This document shows positions 39,269-48,267 of a stretch of 64,000 nucleotides of DNA, piece by piece. The position numbers and the translations under genes were made by a program. The stretch spans positions 37,763 to 101,762 of the forward strand of contig NZ_VIVL01000016.1 in the NCBI RefSeq assembly GCF_007828835.1. The letters are read 5' to 3'. Below the pieces are notes generated by a model. It was given only the letters and a program-made list of their open reading frames with translations. It made no database searches and had not been told where the DNA came from. This stretch comes from Variovorax beijingensis. Its GTDB lineage: Bacteria; Pseudomonadota; Gammaproteobacteria; Burkholderiales; Burkholderiaceae_C. Position 1 is the stretch's first letter. Each line of letters begins with the position of its first letter.

Positions 39269-39302
39269 AAGGGCCGCGCCGTAGGGTGCGGCCCTTTTTT
39301 TC
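39269..39302 (+). terminator. rho-independent terminator of the glp operon
   Basis: GGGCCGC at 39271-39277 pairs with GCGGCCC at 39288-39294 across a 10-base loop and is followed by a run of eight T at 39295-39302. Two A before the stem extend pairing with the first T. It lies 34 bp after the glpV stop. Confidence 0.92.
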
Positions 39303-39478
39303 TTCGCTGCCCTTTGCGCAGCCAATCACCCGCCGCGTGAATTTGTGCACTGAAACGGCGGGTGTCCGGCTCGCAATTGCTACTTTCGGGTGCTTCCACC
39401 GCAAGAACATCGACTTACATAATCCCTGCACAAAAGCCAGCCCGTATCCGGAGCGGCAGGACACATTCAGGGAGTCCC

Positions 39479-39523
39479 ATGTTCAATCTACACGGCGTGC
39501 CTGCACGCCTGCGGCAGCCATGA
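39479..39523 (+). CDS. possible 14-codon leader peptide coupled to vgrG
   Basis: ATG 39479 with GGGAG five bases ahead opens a 14-residue frame (MFNLHGVPARLRQP) whose TGA at 521-523 overlaps the vgrG ATG at 39520. Ribosomes finishing it would be placed at the vgrG start, which has no clear ribosome site of its own. The peptide may be meaningless; it could also be the remains of an older vgrG start lost by frameshift. Confidence 0.35.
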   Translation: MFNLHGVPARLRQP

Positions 39524-41907
39524 AGCGCCGCGTCACCCTCCAGACGCCGCTGGGTGCGGCACTGCAATTCCACCGCCTTGTCGGACGAGAGACGCTCAGC
39601 CAGCCATATGTCTTCGACGTCGACTTGCTGGGCGGCAGCAATGCGATCGACCCCGCCGCTCTTCTTGGCCAGCCCGCCACCGTCGTGATGGAAACCGAGA
39701 GCGGCGCTCCGCGCTACCTCGGCGGCCTTGTCACCCGCTTCGGTCTTTCGCACGAAGACAACCGCCAGGCTTTCTACAGGATGCGCCTGCGGCCCTGGCT
39801 TTGGCTGGCCACGCGCCGCTCCGACTTCCGCAACTTCCAGGACCAGACCGTGCCCGAGATCGTCATGGCCGTGCTCGGGCACTACGGTTATCCCCTCGAG
39901 CACAGGCTGAGCCGCAGCTATCGCACATGGACCTACTGCGTGCAGTACCACGAGAGCGACTTCGACTTCATCTCGCGCCTGTGCGAGCACGAAGGCATCT
40001 ACTACTACTTCCGCCACGAGGCCGGGCAGCATGTGCTGGTCTTCGCCGACGACATCGCCACTTCGCACGGCCCGCTGCCCGGTGGCGAGGCCGTGCGCTA
40101 CCACCCGCACGAGAAGGCCGGCATGACCGGCGGACTGACGCCCAGCGAGCGCATCTACGAATGGGCATTCTCGGAAGAAGTGCGCTCCGGCCACCACTAC
40201 ACCAACGACTACGACTTCGAGAAGCCAAGGGCCGAACTCACGAGCCTGCGGCAGATGCCATCGGGGCACGATCACGACGCCTTCGAGCGCTACCAATGGC
40301 CCGGCGGCTTCACGCAGCACCACGACGGCGAGGCTTACGCGCGCATCCGCATCGAAGAACAGCTGAGCGCACACGCCCGGGCCAGCGGCCGCGCCAACCG
40401 GCGCGATCTCGCCCCGGGCCACACCTTCACGCTCACGCACCATCCGCGCGCGGACCAGAACAGGGAGCACCTGCTGATCAGCGTGGCGTACGAGTTGCAG
40501 GAAAACCTGCAGGCCAGCGAAGGGGCGGCCGGGTCCGAGGGCTCGGTCCAGCGTTTCGCCTTCGAGGCCCAGCCCACCAGCTACGCCTGGCGCCCGAGCC
40601 GCAGCACGCCCAAGCCGCGCACCCGCGGCCCGCAGACCGCCATGGTGGTGGGCCCGGCCGGCGAGGAGATCTGGACCGATCAATATGGCCGCATCAAGGT
40701 GCAGTTCCACTGGGATCGCATTGGCCAGCGCAACGAGAATTCGAGCTGCTGGGTGCGCGTGTCCACGACCTGGGCCGGGGCCGCCTTCGGCGAAGCCGCC
40801 TTGCCGCGCATCGGGCAGGAGGTCATCGTCGACTTTCTGGGCGGCGACCCCGACCACCCGATCGTCACCGGGCGGGTGCACAACGCCGACGAGATGCCGG
40901 CCTGGCAGCTGCCCCAGCAAAAGCAGCTCACGGGCATCCGCAGCCGCGAGCTCGGCGGCAGCAAGAGCAACCACCTGGCTCTTGACGATACGAACGGCAA
41001 GGCGCAGGCCCAGCTCAAGAGCGACCACCAGAGCACCAGCCTGAGCCTGGGACACATCGGCCGCATCGACGATGTCTCCGGCCGCCGGGACGACCGGGGC
41101 CAAGGCGCCGAGCTGCGCTCCGACGGCCACGGCGTCCTGCGCGCCGGCCAGGGTCTGCTGTTGAGCACCGAGGCGCGTCCCAACGCCCAGGGCCACATCA
41201 CCGACATGCGCGAGACGGTGGGCCGGCTCACCGAGGGGCGCGACCTGCACGAAAGCCTGAGTCAAGCCGCGCAAGCGGCCAAGGCGCACGAGCCCGGCGA
41301 CCAGGACGAAGTGACCAAGGCGCTGAAGGCGCAGAACGACGCCATCAAGGGCAGCGGCGGGGACAAGGCGCACGGCCTCTTCCCCGAATTCCAGGAACCG
41401 CACCTCACGCTGGCCAGTCCCGCGGGCATCCAGACCACCACGGCCGGCAGCACCCACATCGAGAGCGCGGGGCACACCGCCATCACCAGCGGCGCGCACA
41501 CCAGCATTGCCGCCGGCAAGAGCTTTCTTGTCACCGCACAGGACGCGATCCGTGCATTCGCCATGAAGGCCGGCATCCGCATCGTCGCCGCGCAGGACAA
41601 CATCGACATCACGGCATTGAAGGCCAGCATCAATGCACTGGCCAAGCTCAACATCAAGATGGAATCCAACCAGATCACCATCACGGGCAAGGACGAGGTC
41701 GTGATCAGCGGCGGCGGCAGCTACACGCGGTGGAACGCGAATGGCATCGAGCATGGCACCACTGGCCAGTCGCGCGTGCATGCGGCCAGCCACAGCTTCG
41801 TAGGGCCGGACAGCCTGCCCGTGGTTCCGTCTCCCATGCCCACCGCGCTTTGCCTGGACTGCCTGAAAAAGGCGCTGGCAGGCGGCTCGCCGCTGGCGAA
41901 GGTCTGA
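39520..41907 (+). CDS. vgrG: type VI secretion tip protein VgrG with DUF2345 extension
   Basis: A 795-residue T6SS spike protein. The in-frame start chosen is ATG 39520 (MKRRVTLQTPLG); the frame is open upstream but not family-like. Residues 1 to about 450 form the gp27-like base (YYYFRHEAGQHVLVFADD) and the gp5-like OB fold (GPAGEEIWTDQYGRIKVQFH, SSCWVRVSTTWAG, LPRIGQEVIVDFLGGDPDHP). From about residue 460 the DUF2345 beta-helix extends the needle (HLTLASPAGIQTTTAGSTHI). The tail ends CLDCLKKALAGG. It carries the effector encoded downstream. No core T6SS genes are nearby, so this is an orphan island. Confidence 0.95.
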   Translation: MKRRVTLQTPLGAALQFHRLVGRETLSQPYVFDVDLLGGSNAIDPAALLGQPATVVMETESGAPRYLGGLVTRFGLSHEDNRQAFYRMRLRPWLWLATRRSDFRNFQDQTVPEIVMAVLGHYGYPLEHRLSRSYRTWTYCVQYHESDFDFISRLCEHEGIYYYFRHEAGQHVLVFADDIATSHGPLPGGEAVRYHPHEKAGMTGGLTPSERIYEWAFSEEVRSGHHYTNDYDFEKPRAELTSLRQMPSGHDHDAFERYQWPGGFTQHHDGEAYARIRIEEQLSAHARASGRANRRDLAPGHTFTLTHHPRADQNREHLLISVAYELQENLQASEGAAGSEGSVQRFAFEAQPTSYAWRPSRSTPKPRTRGPQTAMVVGPAGEEIWTDQYGRIKVQFHWDRIGQRNENSSCWVRVSTTWAGAAFGEAALPRIGQEVIVDFLGGDPDHPIVTGRVHNADEMPAWQLPQQKQLTGIRSRELGGSKSNHLALDDTNGKAQAQLKSDHQSTSLSLGHIGRIDDVSGRRDDRGQGAELRSDGHGVLRAGQGLLLSTEARPNAQGHITDMRETVGRLTEGRDLHESLSQAAQAAKAHEPGDQDEVTKALKAQNDAIKGSGGDKAHGLFPEFQEPHLTLASPAGIQTTTAGSTHIESAGHTAITSGAHTSIAAGKSFLVTAQDAIRAFAMKAGIRIVAAQDNIDITALKASINALAKLNIKMESNQITITGKDEVVISGGGSYTRWNANGIEHGTTGQSRVHAASHSFVGPDSLPVVPSPMPTALCLDCLKKALAGGSPLAKV

Positions 41908-41912
41908 ACGCC

Positions 41913-42800
41913 ATGGACTTCGCACAAGACCCCATGTCGCCGCACATGGCCAATACGCTGCTGGCGCAGGTCGCACAGGACGCCGGCCAACACTGGTACC
42001 TGCTTTGCGACAGCGCCTTCAACAACCACAGCGTCGATGTCACCTACCGCGACGAAAGCGCCAATTGCTACGGCCAGGAGCCGGTGCTGGATCTTGCGCG
42101 GGGCGGACCGAGGCTCATCCTGCTGCACCAGCCCGGAGACACAGTGTCCGTTGCTGCCGAGCGGCTCGCACCGTGGCTGTCGCACTGCTCCGGCCGGCCG
42201 ATGCTGAGCGTCGTTTCCAGCCCGGCATCGGCGCACGACATCGCGCAGCACTGGTCCAGCCTGCACCTGGTGCGCACCGAGAGCGGCGAGCGCTATCTGC
42301 TGCGCATGGCCGACACCCGAACGCTGCCGCTTCTGGCGTACTTTCTCAAGCCGGCGCAATGGGCGGCATGGACGCAGCTCCTGGCGCGCTGGCTCTATAT
42401 CGACAGGCTGGGAGACCTGCGCGAACTGCCGATGCCCGTCGCCGGCGTTGCACCTGCCCGCGCGCCGCTCATGCTGGACGACGCGCAGGTCGACCAGCTG
42501 GCCCTGTATGCCGAACCGGATTCGATGATTGCCTACCTCAGCGAATCGATGCCGGACATGAGGTCCGAAGCCGAAAAAATGCGCGCCAGCCACTGGTACC
42601 AGATCGTCGACGACGTGCTGGAAATTGCCCGCCAGCATGGCGTCGATCGCATCGAGGACAAGGTGGCCATGCTGCGGGTCGCGCGCCTGACGCGCGGGGC
42701 GAGCACGACGGACGCGCGCGTGCTCGAGATGCTGCGCAGCAAGCGATGGCAGCCGGGCGCGATGGATGACGCGCTGCTGGCGACGGGCGTGCTGGGATGA
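41913..42800 (+). CDS. DUF4123 T6SS effector-loading adaptor
   Basis: A 295-residue protein starting at ATG 41913, 5 bp after vgrG; ATG 41934 is an alternative. The N-terminal half has the DUF4123 pattern (HWYLLCDSAFNNH, RLILLHQPG, HLVRTESGERYLLRMADTR). Adaptors of this family (Tap/TEC) load effectors onto a cognate VgrG and stay in the donor cytosol. Its place between vgrG and the phospholipase effector fits. It overlaps the following lipoprotein gene by 4 bp. Confidence 0.87.
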   Translation: MDFAQDPMSPHMANTLLAQVAQDAGQHWYLLCDSAFNNHSVDVTYRDESANCYGQEPVLDLARGGPRLILLHQPGDTVSVAAERLAPWLSHCSGRPMLSVVSSPASAHDIAQHWSSLHLVRTESGERYLLRMADTRTLPLLAYFLKPAQWAAWTQLLARWLYIDRLGDLRELPMPVAGVAPARAPLMLDDAQVDQLALYAEPDSMIAYLSESMPDMRSEAEKMRASHWYQIVDDVLEIARQHGVDRIEDKVAMLRVARLTRGASTTDARVLEMLRSKRWQPGAMDDALLATGVLG

Positions 42801-43330
42801 GCGACGTGACAGGAAGTAAGCCGAACACCGGCTTCCGCAACCGGTCGACGTTGCGTTGGCTGGCCGCAGGCGCATGCGCGCTGCTGGTCGGTTGCAGCGA
42901 TGAAATGGTCCCGGCGTCGGTCATGGGCTACAACCACATGAGCGATTGGGGCATCGAGAGCTTTACGGTGGACGGTGCTGGGGGACCGAACATAACGCCC
43001 GAAGCGGGAGGAGGGAAATCGTCATGCTGCGGGAAAATTCCGGCGCACTGGCGTGCTGGCATGAAAGTCAAAGTGCAATGGAGCTACGACACCACGCAAG
43101 GTGGTCCCAGGCCGCCGCCTCCTCAAGAAGCCGTGGTTGAAATCCCTGAGTACTCCAAGCGCACTGGAGATATCCAGGCGCATTTCTATCCGAACCACAA
43201 GGTCAAGGTCGTGGTCTCCAACTATGGGATCGAACACCCTCGCTATCCCATGAGCGAAGAAGACAAGCTCCCCTGGAAAACCAGCAAACAGCTGCTGGAA
43301 TACGAAAAGGAAGGGAGACTGCCTGAATGA
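42797..43330 (+). CDS. immunity-type lipoprotein, copy 1 (DUF3304-like)
   Basis: A 177-residue protein with N-terminal hydrophobic segment and lipobox LLVGC (Cys about 33), so a periplasmic lipoprotein. It ends in a conserved block (EYSKRTGDIQAHFYPNHKVK, HPRYPMSEEDKLPWKTSKQL). It lies directly before the Tle1-type phospholipase region, where periplasmic lipoproteins act as Tli1 immunity proteins; DUF3304 membership is from memory. The C-terminal two thirds are almost identical to copy 2 at 43392-43931, at DNA level too. The 5' end overlaps the adaptor gene by 4 bp. Confidence 0.78.
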   Translation: MSDVTGSKPNTGFRNRSTLRWLAAGACALLVGCSDEMVPASVMGYNHMSDWGIESFTVDGAGGPNITPEAGGGKSSCCGKIPAHWRAGMKVKVQWSYDTTQGGPRPPPPQEAVVEIPEYSKRTGDIQAHFYPNHKVKVVVSNYGIEHPRYPMSEEDKLPWKTSKQLLEYEKEGRLPE

Positions 43331-43407
43331 CGGACAGCATCGATGCGGCTTTGAATCCCGCACTCAATCCAATCATCTCCCGGAGAACACCGTGCTCAGA
43401 AATTTGA
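43327..43407 (+). pseudogene. orphan 5' stub of the Tle1 effector gene
   Basis: After copy 1, ATG 43327 opens a frame MTDSIDAALNPALNPIIS that stops at 43405-43407 after 26 codons. Its first 13 residues match the true effector start at 43928 (MTDSIEAALNPALG) with one change. It is best explained as the piece of effector gene carried along in the tandem duplication of the immunity gene. The duplicated unit is 601 bp, the distance between the two immunity stop codons. Confidence 0.8.
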
Positions 43408-43931
43408 TAGAGATCGGTAAATCGACCGTTCGCCTGGCCGGGAGGAAGAAATGGAGTTTGCTGGCCGCAGGAGCATGCGCGCTGCTGATAGGTTGCAGCG
43501 ACGAAATGGTCCCGGCGTCGGTGGAGGGATACAACCACATGAGCGACTGGGGCATCGCGAGTTTTACGGTTGATGGTGCTGGGGGGCCGAACCTGACTCC
43601 GAGATCTGGAGGCGGAGGATCGTCATGCTGCGGAAGAGTTCCGGCGCGCTGGCGCCCTGGCATGAAGGTCAAAGTGCAGTGGAGCTACGACACCACGCAA
43701 GGTGGTCCCAGGCCGCCGCCTCCTCAAGAAGCCGTGGTTGAAATCCCTGAGTACTCCAAGCGTACGGGAGATAATCAGGCGCATTTCTATCCAGATCACA
43801 AGGTCAAGGTCGTGGTCTCCAACTATGGAATTGAGCACCCCCGCTATCCCATGAGCGAGGAAGACAAGCTCCCCTGGAAAACCAGCAAACAGCTGCTGGA
43901 ATATGAAAAGGAAGGGAGGCTGCCTGAATGA
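43392..43931 (+). CDS. immunity-type lipoprotein, copy 2 (DUF3304-like)
   Basis: A 179-residue paralogue of copy 1, starting at GTG 43392 with GGAGA five bases ahead. Lipobox LLIGC marks it as a lipoprotein. The N-terminal 30 residues differ from copy 1 (MLRNLIEIGKSTVRLAGRKK), while residues from GMKVKVQWSYDTTQGG to the end are nearly identical. It is coupled by ATGA overlap to the effector at 43928, so it is the cognate immunity candidate. Differences are concentrated between the lipobox and residue 80, the part that may set binding specificity. Confidence 0.8.
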   Translation: MLRNLIEIGKSTVRLAGRKKWSLLAAGACALLIGCSDEMVPASVEGYNHMSDWGIASFTVDGAGGPNLTPRSGGGGSSCCGRVPARWRPGMKVKVQWSYDTTQGGPRPPPPQEAVVEIPEYSKRTGDNQAHFYPDHKVKVVVSNYGIEHPRYPMSEEDKLPWKTSKQLLEYEKEGRLPE

Positions 43932-45974
43932 CCGACAGCATCGAAGCAGCTTTGAACCCCGCGCTCGGCCTGACCCGAAGCCGCGAGCGTCCGTTGACGC
44001 CGCGCGAACTGATGCAGCGCGACAAGGCGGTGTGCGCCGCCAACCCCGTGAGTTCGAAGCCAAGCTGCACCGGCGTCATCTTCGTGGGCATGTTCTTCGA
44101 CGGCACCGGCAACAACGAGGATGCGGACTTCAAGAAGCCAGAGCGTTCTCCGCGCGAGCAAAAGCACAGCAACGTCGTGCGGCTGTATCACGCGTTTCCG
44201 GGCCAAGATGAGGGCGAACACACGTCCGGCACCACGAGCTACTATCGCTACTACATACCCGGTGTGGGCACGCCCTTCGAGGAAATCGGCGATGACGGCA
44301 AGGGCATCGATGGCCAGATCTCGCAGACGCTGGGGTCAACCAGTGCCTGGTACGGCGAACCCCGAATCATCTGGGGCCTGACACGGATATTCAATGCCGT
44401 CAGCCGGTATGCCTACAAGTCCAATATCTTCGACAACAAGGCGGCGGCCTCGCTGGCCCGCAACCTGAGCGGCGTGACGTCCTTTGGCTCCGAACGGCGC
44501 AAGGTGCTCAAGGACACCTGGCAGGCCAAGCTCAAGTCCCAACTGGTCAACCGCAAGCCCGAGATCACGCAGATCAATCTCAGCGTCTTCGGTTTTTCTC
44601 GCGGCGCGGCCGAGGCACGGGCCTTCGTCAACTGGCTCTGCGAAATCTGCGAACACAAGGATGGCGGCTACCTCTTTGCCGGCATCCCGCTGCGCGTGCA
44701 GTTCCTCGGCATCTTCGACACCGTGGCCTCGGTGGGTGCGGCCGGGCTGTACAGCGTGTTCGAAGGCCGCCAGAGCTGGGCCTGGAACAACATGCAGGTG
44801 CACCCGGCCGTGGAGCAGTGCCTGCACCTGGTGGCGGGCCACGAGGTGCGCGCGTGTTTTCCGCTCGACTCGGTGCGCATCGACGGCAGGTACCCGCCCA
44901 ACGTGCGGGAGTACGTGTATCCCGGCTCGCACTCCGACGTGGGCGGCGGCTACATGCCGATGTGCCTGGGCAAGAACGACTGGGCCGAGGACGACCGGCA
45001 GCTGGCGCGCATCCCGGGCTTCGAGATGTACTGTGCGGCCATGATTGCGGGGGTGCCTTTCACGCCGCTGGAAAAGTTGCGGGAGCCGGTGGCAAAGGCG
45101 TTGGTGCCCCACCCCCGACACCCTCGAAGCCTTCCACGCCTACTACAAGGCCGCGGACATCACGCCCGGCCCCGTGGAGGAGATGCACCGCCAGCACATG
45201 GGCCACTATTTCATCTGCCGCTGGCAGTTGCTGGACCGTGGGTTGCAGGCCTCGCCGGAATGGGCGCGCGCGAGCCGGCATCCCAACAAGGGCAAGAACT
45301 ACGACGGCGAGCTGCAGTGGCTGCAGGCCACGCAGCGCGCGCTGATCCATGTGATTGCGGCGGTGCTGGCCGAAATCGACCGCCGCATCGAAAGCGGCAA
45401 CAGCCGCTGGAGCTGGAGCAAGGACGAGCGGCTGAAGCAGCCGCTGGCCTTCGACCTGGGCGTTCAGTTGCTGAGCCCGGTGGCGACCCTCGCTGAACTG
45501 GGCGGCAAGGCCGATGCGCGCATGGATCGGCTCAAGGAAGGCGAACTGCACGCCAGGGCCGCCGCGCTGGCCCGCCAGGCGCCGGCGTACCTGGCCAGGT
45601 GGCGCAAGTGGCTGGCCGACAACCAGCAGGCCGAGGTGCACGACACCGACATCGAGCGCGAGCCGGTGCTGCTGCTCGAAAGCCCGAGGTCGACGCCGCT
45701 GCCCGCGGACGTGTCGACCTTCTTCTCGAATTTCGTGCACGACTCGATGGCGGGCTTCATCGGCTTCGGCATGCCCGAATTCGAGGCCAACGGCTTTGGG
45801 CTGGCGAAGTTCCGGCGCATCTACGCGGGGAACAGGGGCGACGATTTCCTGCGCGGGATGGTCGTCAGGGCGAACGAAAAGAAGATCGCCGCGGCCCAGG
45901 CGCTGCGTACGCAGACGGCCCAGTGGCGGATGGAGTCGGAGAACTACAGGCGCGCCAATCCGAATCCCTGGTAG
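43928..45974 (+). pseudogene. tle1: Tle1-family (DUF2235) T6SS phospholipase effector, frameshifted
   Basis: Two frames together give about 681 residues. The first frame starts at ATG 43928 and has the DUF2235 motifs FDGTGNN (57-63), nucleophile GFSRG (Ser224), FDTVASVG (Asp264) and SHSDVGGGY (His335), a full lipase triad. At about residue 395 the reading frame is lost in CCACCCCCGAC; removing one C from the run at 45112-45116 restores VPHPDTLEAFHAYYK and continues to TAG 45974. The first frame otherwise runs out of family sequence and ends at 45496. Tle1 enzymes hydrolyse target-cell phospholipids. The shift may be a true mutation, a phase-variable site or a sequencing error. Confidence 0.85.
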
Positions 45975-46004
45975 CCAGGGGGCGAGGGGAACGCGGCGGC
46001 AACG

Positions 46005-46032
46005 CCCGCCTCCATGGTCCGGCGGTTTTTTT
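46005..46032 (+). terminator. rho-independent terminator after the T6SS island
   Basis: CCGCC at 46006-46010 pairs with GGCGG at 46021-46025 over a 10-base loop, followed by seven T (46026-46032). It lies about 30 bp after the effector stop and separates the T6SS island from the acyl cluster. Confidence 0.7.
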
Positions 46033-46128
46033 CGTCCATCCGTGGGATCGACGCGACGGCATGACCAATGGCAGATGCGCCAGTGCGACGGTTGGCTTAC
46101 ATTCGACGGCCCCGCCTCGCCCCAGCAA

Positions 46129-47109
46129 GTGAACTCAAGCATTTCCAGCCCCGCCGCGCGCACCAAGCGTGTCCTGGTGATCCACTATTCGCAGACCGGC
46201 CAGCTCGGCAGCGTCGCCGAGCAGATCGTCGCGCCGCTCAGGGCCGACCCGGGGATCTCCGTGCACGTCGAAACCCTGCGCCCCGAGGCGGATTTTCCGT
46301 TCCCGTGGCCGTTCCTGACCTTCTTCGACGCGTTCCCGGAGTCGGCCCACATGAAGCCGCCGCCGCTGGCGCCGCTCTCGCTCACGGGCGACGAGGATTT
46401 CGACCTTGTCATCCTGCCGTACCAGGTGTGGTTCCTGGCGCCGTCGCAGCCGGTCGTCGCCTTCCTGAAGCATCCGCTGGCCCGGCGCCTGCTCGAGGGC
46501 AAGCCGGTGGTCACGGTCATTGCCTGCCGCAACATGTGGCTGCTGGCCCACGAGAAGCTCAAGGGCCTGCTCGATGCGGCGGGCGCGCGCCTGATCGACA
46601 ACGTGGTGTTCACCGATCCCGGCCCGACGCTGGCCACCTTCTTCACCACGCCGGCCTGGCTGATCTGGGGCCGCAAGCGCGGTTTCTGGGGCATGCCCGA
46701 TGCCGGCCTGAGCGACGCACAGATCCGGGGCGCGGGCCGTTTCGGCCGGGCGCTGCGCGAGGCGCTGCATGGCGACCGGGAGCGCGGATCGCAGCCGCTG
46801 CTCGCGGGCCTGGGCGCGGTGCAGGCCAATGCGCGGCTTCTCATCAGCGAAAAGGCCGGCACGCGCAGCTTTTTCCTCTGGGGCAAGCTGATCATGGCGG
46901 CGGGCCGGCCCGGCGCCTGGCAGCGCAAGCCGCTGCTGCTGCTCTATGTGGCGTTCCTGCTCGCGCTGATTGTCACGGTCGTCCCGGTGAGCCTGAGCCT
47001 CCAGGCGCTGCTGCGGCCGCTGTTCAAGGGGTGGCTGACTAAAATGACGGCCAGCTTCGAACGCCCTTCGGGCTCGGCCACGGACCGTTCCCCCCTCTAT
47101 GACGACTGA
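46129..47109 (+). CDS. flavodoxin-like membrane protein (family annotated as DarA, dialkylresorcinol condensing)
   Basis: A 326-residue protein if GTG 46129 is used; ATG 46075 would add 18 residues. The N-terminal half has a flavodoxin fold with the FMN phosphate loop HYSQTGQLG and NADPH-reductase-type order (FDLVILPYQVWFLAPSQPVV, PVVTVIACRNMWL). A hydrophobic hairpin near the C-terminus (PLLLLYVAFLLALIVTVVPV) anchors it in the membrane. Databases often label relatives as dialkylresorcinol condensing enzyme DarA; the flavodoxin fold does not itself support condensation, so a redox role is as likely. It overlaps the FabH-like gene by 11 bp. Confidence 0.7.
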   Translation: MNSSISSPAARTKRVLVIHYSQTGQLGSVAEQIVAPLRADPGISVHVETLRPEADFPFPWPFLTFFDAFPESAHMKPPPLAPLSLTGDEDFDLVILPYQVWFLAPSQPVVAFLKHPLARRLLEGKPVVTVIACRNMWLLAHEKLKGLLDAAGARLIDNVVFTDPGPTLATFFTTPAWLIWGRKRGFWGMPDAGLSDAQIRGAGRFGRALREALHGDRERGSQPLLAGLGAVQANARLLISEKAGTRSFFLWGKLIMAAGRPGAWQRKPLLLLYVAFLLALIVTVVPVSLSLQALLRPLFKGWLTKMTASFERPSGSATDRSPLYDD

Positions 47110-48232
47110 AGTCTTCCTGACCCGCACCGCCGCCTTCCTGCCCTTTTCCCCGGTCAGCAATGAAGACATCGAAGACGTCCTCGGCCGCATCGGCGGCAAG
47201 GCCTCGCGCGCGCGGCGGCTGATTCTGCGCAGCAACGGCATCCAGTCGCGCCACTACGCGATCGACCGGGCCACCGGCCAGCTCGCCATGAGCAATGCGC
47301 AGCTCACCGCCGAAGCGATCCGGGCGCTCGGCGACACCGGCCCGGTGGATTGCCTCGTCACCGGCACCTCGCTGCCCGACCAGCTGATGCCCAACCACGC
47401 GGTGATGGTGCATGGCGAGCTCGGCTGGCCGCGGCTCGAGGTGGTGGCTTGCGCGGGCATCTGCCTGGCGGGCACCACGGCGCTCAAGCATGCCTGGCTC
47501 TCGGTGCGTTCGGGCGACGCGCGGCGCGCGGTGGCCACCGGCTCGGAACTGGCCTCGGCCGTGATGCGCGGCTCCAGGTTCGAAGCCGAGCTGGAGCACA
47601 AGCTCCAGGCGCTCGAGGAGCGGCCCGAACTCGCCTTCGAGAAGGATTTCCTGCGCTGGATGCTTTCCGACGGCGCCGGCGCCGTGCTGCTCGAGCGCGA
47701 GCCGCGCGGCCCGCTGTCGCTGCGCGTGGAATGGATCGACCTGTCTTCCGCCGCGCACGAGCTGCCGGTGTGCATGTACGCGGGCGCCGACAAGAATGCC
47801 GAGGGCGGGCTCGACGGCTGGGCGCGCACCGACCCCGAAGATTGGCGGCGCGAATCGACCTTCGCCGTCAAGCAGGACGTGCGCCTGCTCAACGAGAACA
47901 TCGTGCGCGCCACGCTGGGCGAGCCGCTGGCGGCCATCGTGGAGAAGCGCGGCCTGAAGGCGGCCGACGTCGACTGGTTCCTGCCGCACCTGTCGTCCGG
48001 CTATTTCGTGGAGCCCGTGAGCCGCTGCCTCGAGTCGATGGGCTTTGCCATTCCGCGCGAGCGCTGGTTCAGCAACCTCGCGACCAAGGGCAACACCGGG
48101 TCGGCCTCGCCCTACATCATGCTCGACGAGCTGTTCCGTTCGGGCCGCATCAAGCCCGGCCACAAGCTGCTGATGTTCGTGCCCGAAAGCGGCCGCTTCT
48201 CGAGCGGCTTCATCTACATGGAAGCCGTGTGA
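47099..48232 (+). CDS. FabH-like beta-ketoacyl-ACP synthase III
   Basis: A 377-residue thiolase-fold enzyme. The catalytic triad of KAS III is present: Cys118 (VVACAGICLAG), His297 (FLPHLSSGYF) and Asn332 (GNTGSASP). A second Cys122 sits close by. It is longer than E. coli FabH (317) because of an insertion around residues 160-185 and a loop around 225-260. Such divergent KAS III members start or transfer acyl chains in secondary metabolism (DarB, CerJ type). It is translationally coupled to the flavodoxin-like gene. Confidence 0.85.
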   Translation: MTTEVFLTRTAAFLPFSPVSNEDIEDVLGRIGGKASRARRLILRSNGIQSRHYAIDRATGQLAMSNAQLTAEAIRALGDTGPVDCLVTGTSLPDQLMPNHAVMVHGELGWPRLEVVACAGICLAGTTALKHAWLSVRSGDARRAVATGSELASAVMRGSRFEAELEHKLQALEERPELAFEKDFLRWMLSDGAGAVLLEREPRGPLSLRVEWIDLSSAAHELPVCMYAGADKNAEGGLDGWARTDPEDWRRESTFAVKQDVRLLNENIVRATLGEPLAAIVEKRGLKAADVDWFLPHLSSGYFVEPVSRCLESMGFAIPRERWFSNLATKGNTGSASPYIMLDELFRSGRIKPGHKLLMFVPESGRFSSGFIYMEAV

Positions 48233-48267
48233 CATGAACCACGCCACAACTCGCCGAAAGGCCTGAC

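Noticed and set aside
43327..43407. A genuine small gene
   Set aside because: Its match to the effector start and its place at the duplication joint make it a truncated copy; the frame ends just after the joint.
46129..47109. Dialkylresorcinol condensing enzyme as a firm function
   Set aside because: The protein has a flavodoxin fold plus a membrane hairpin and no condensing-enzyme residues; the DarA label is kept only as a family name.
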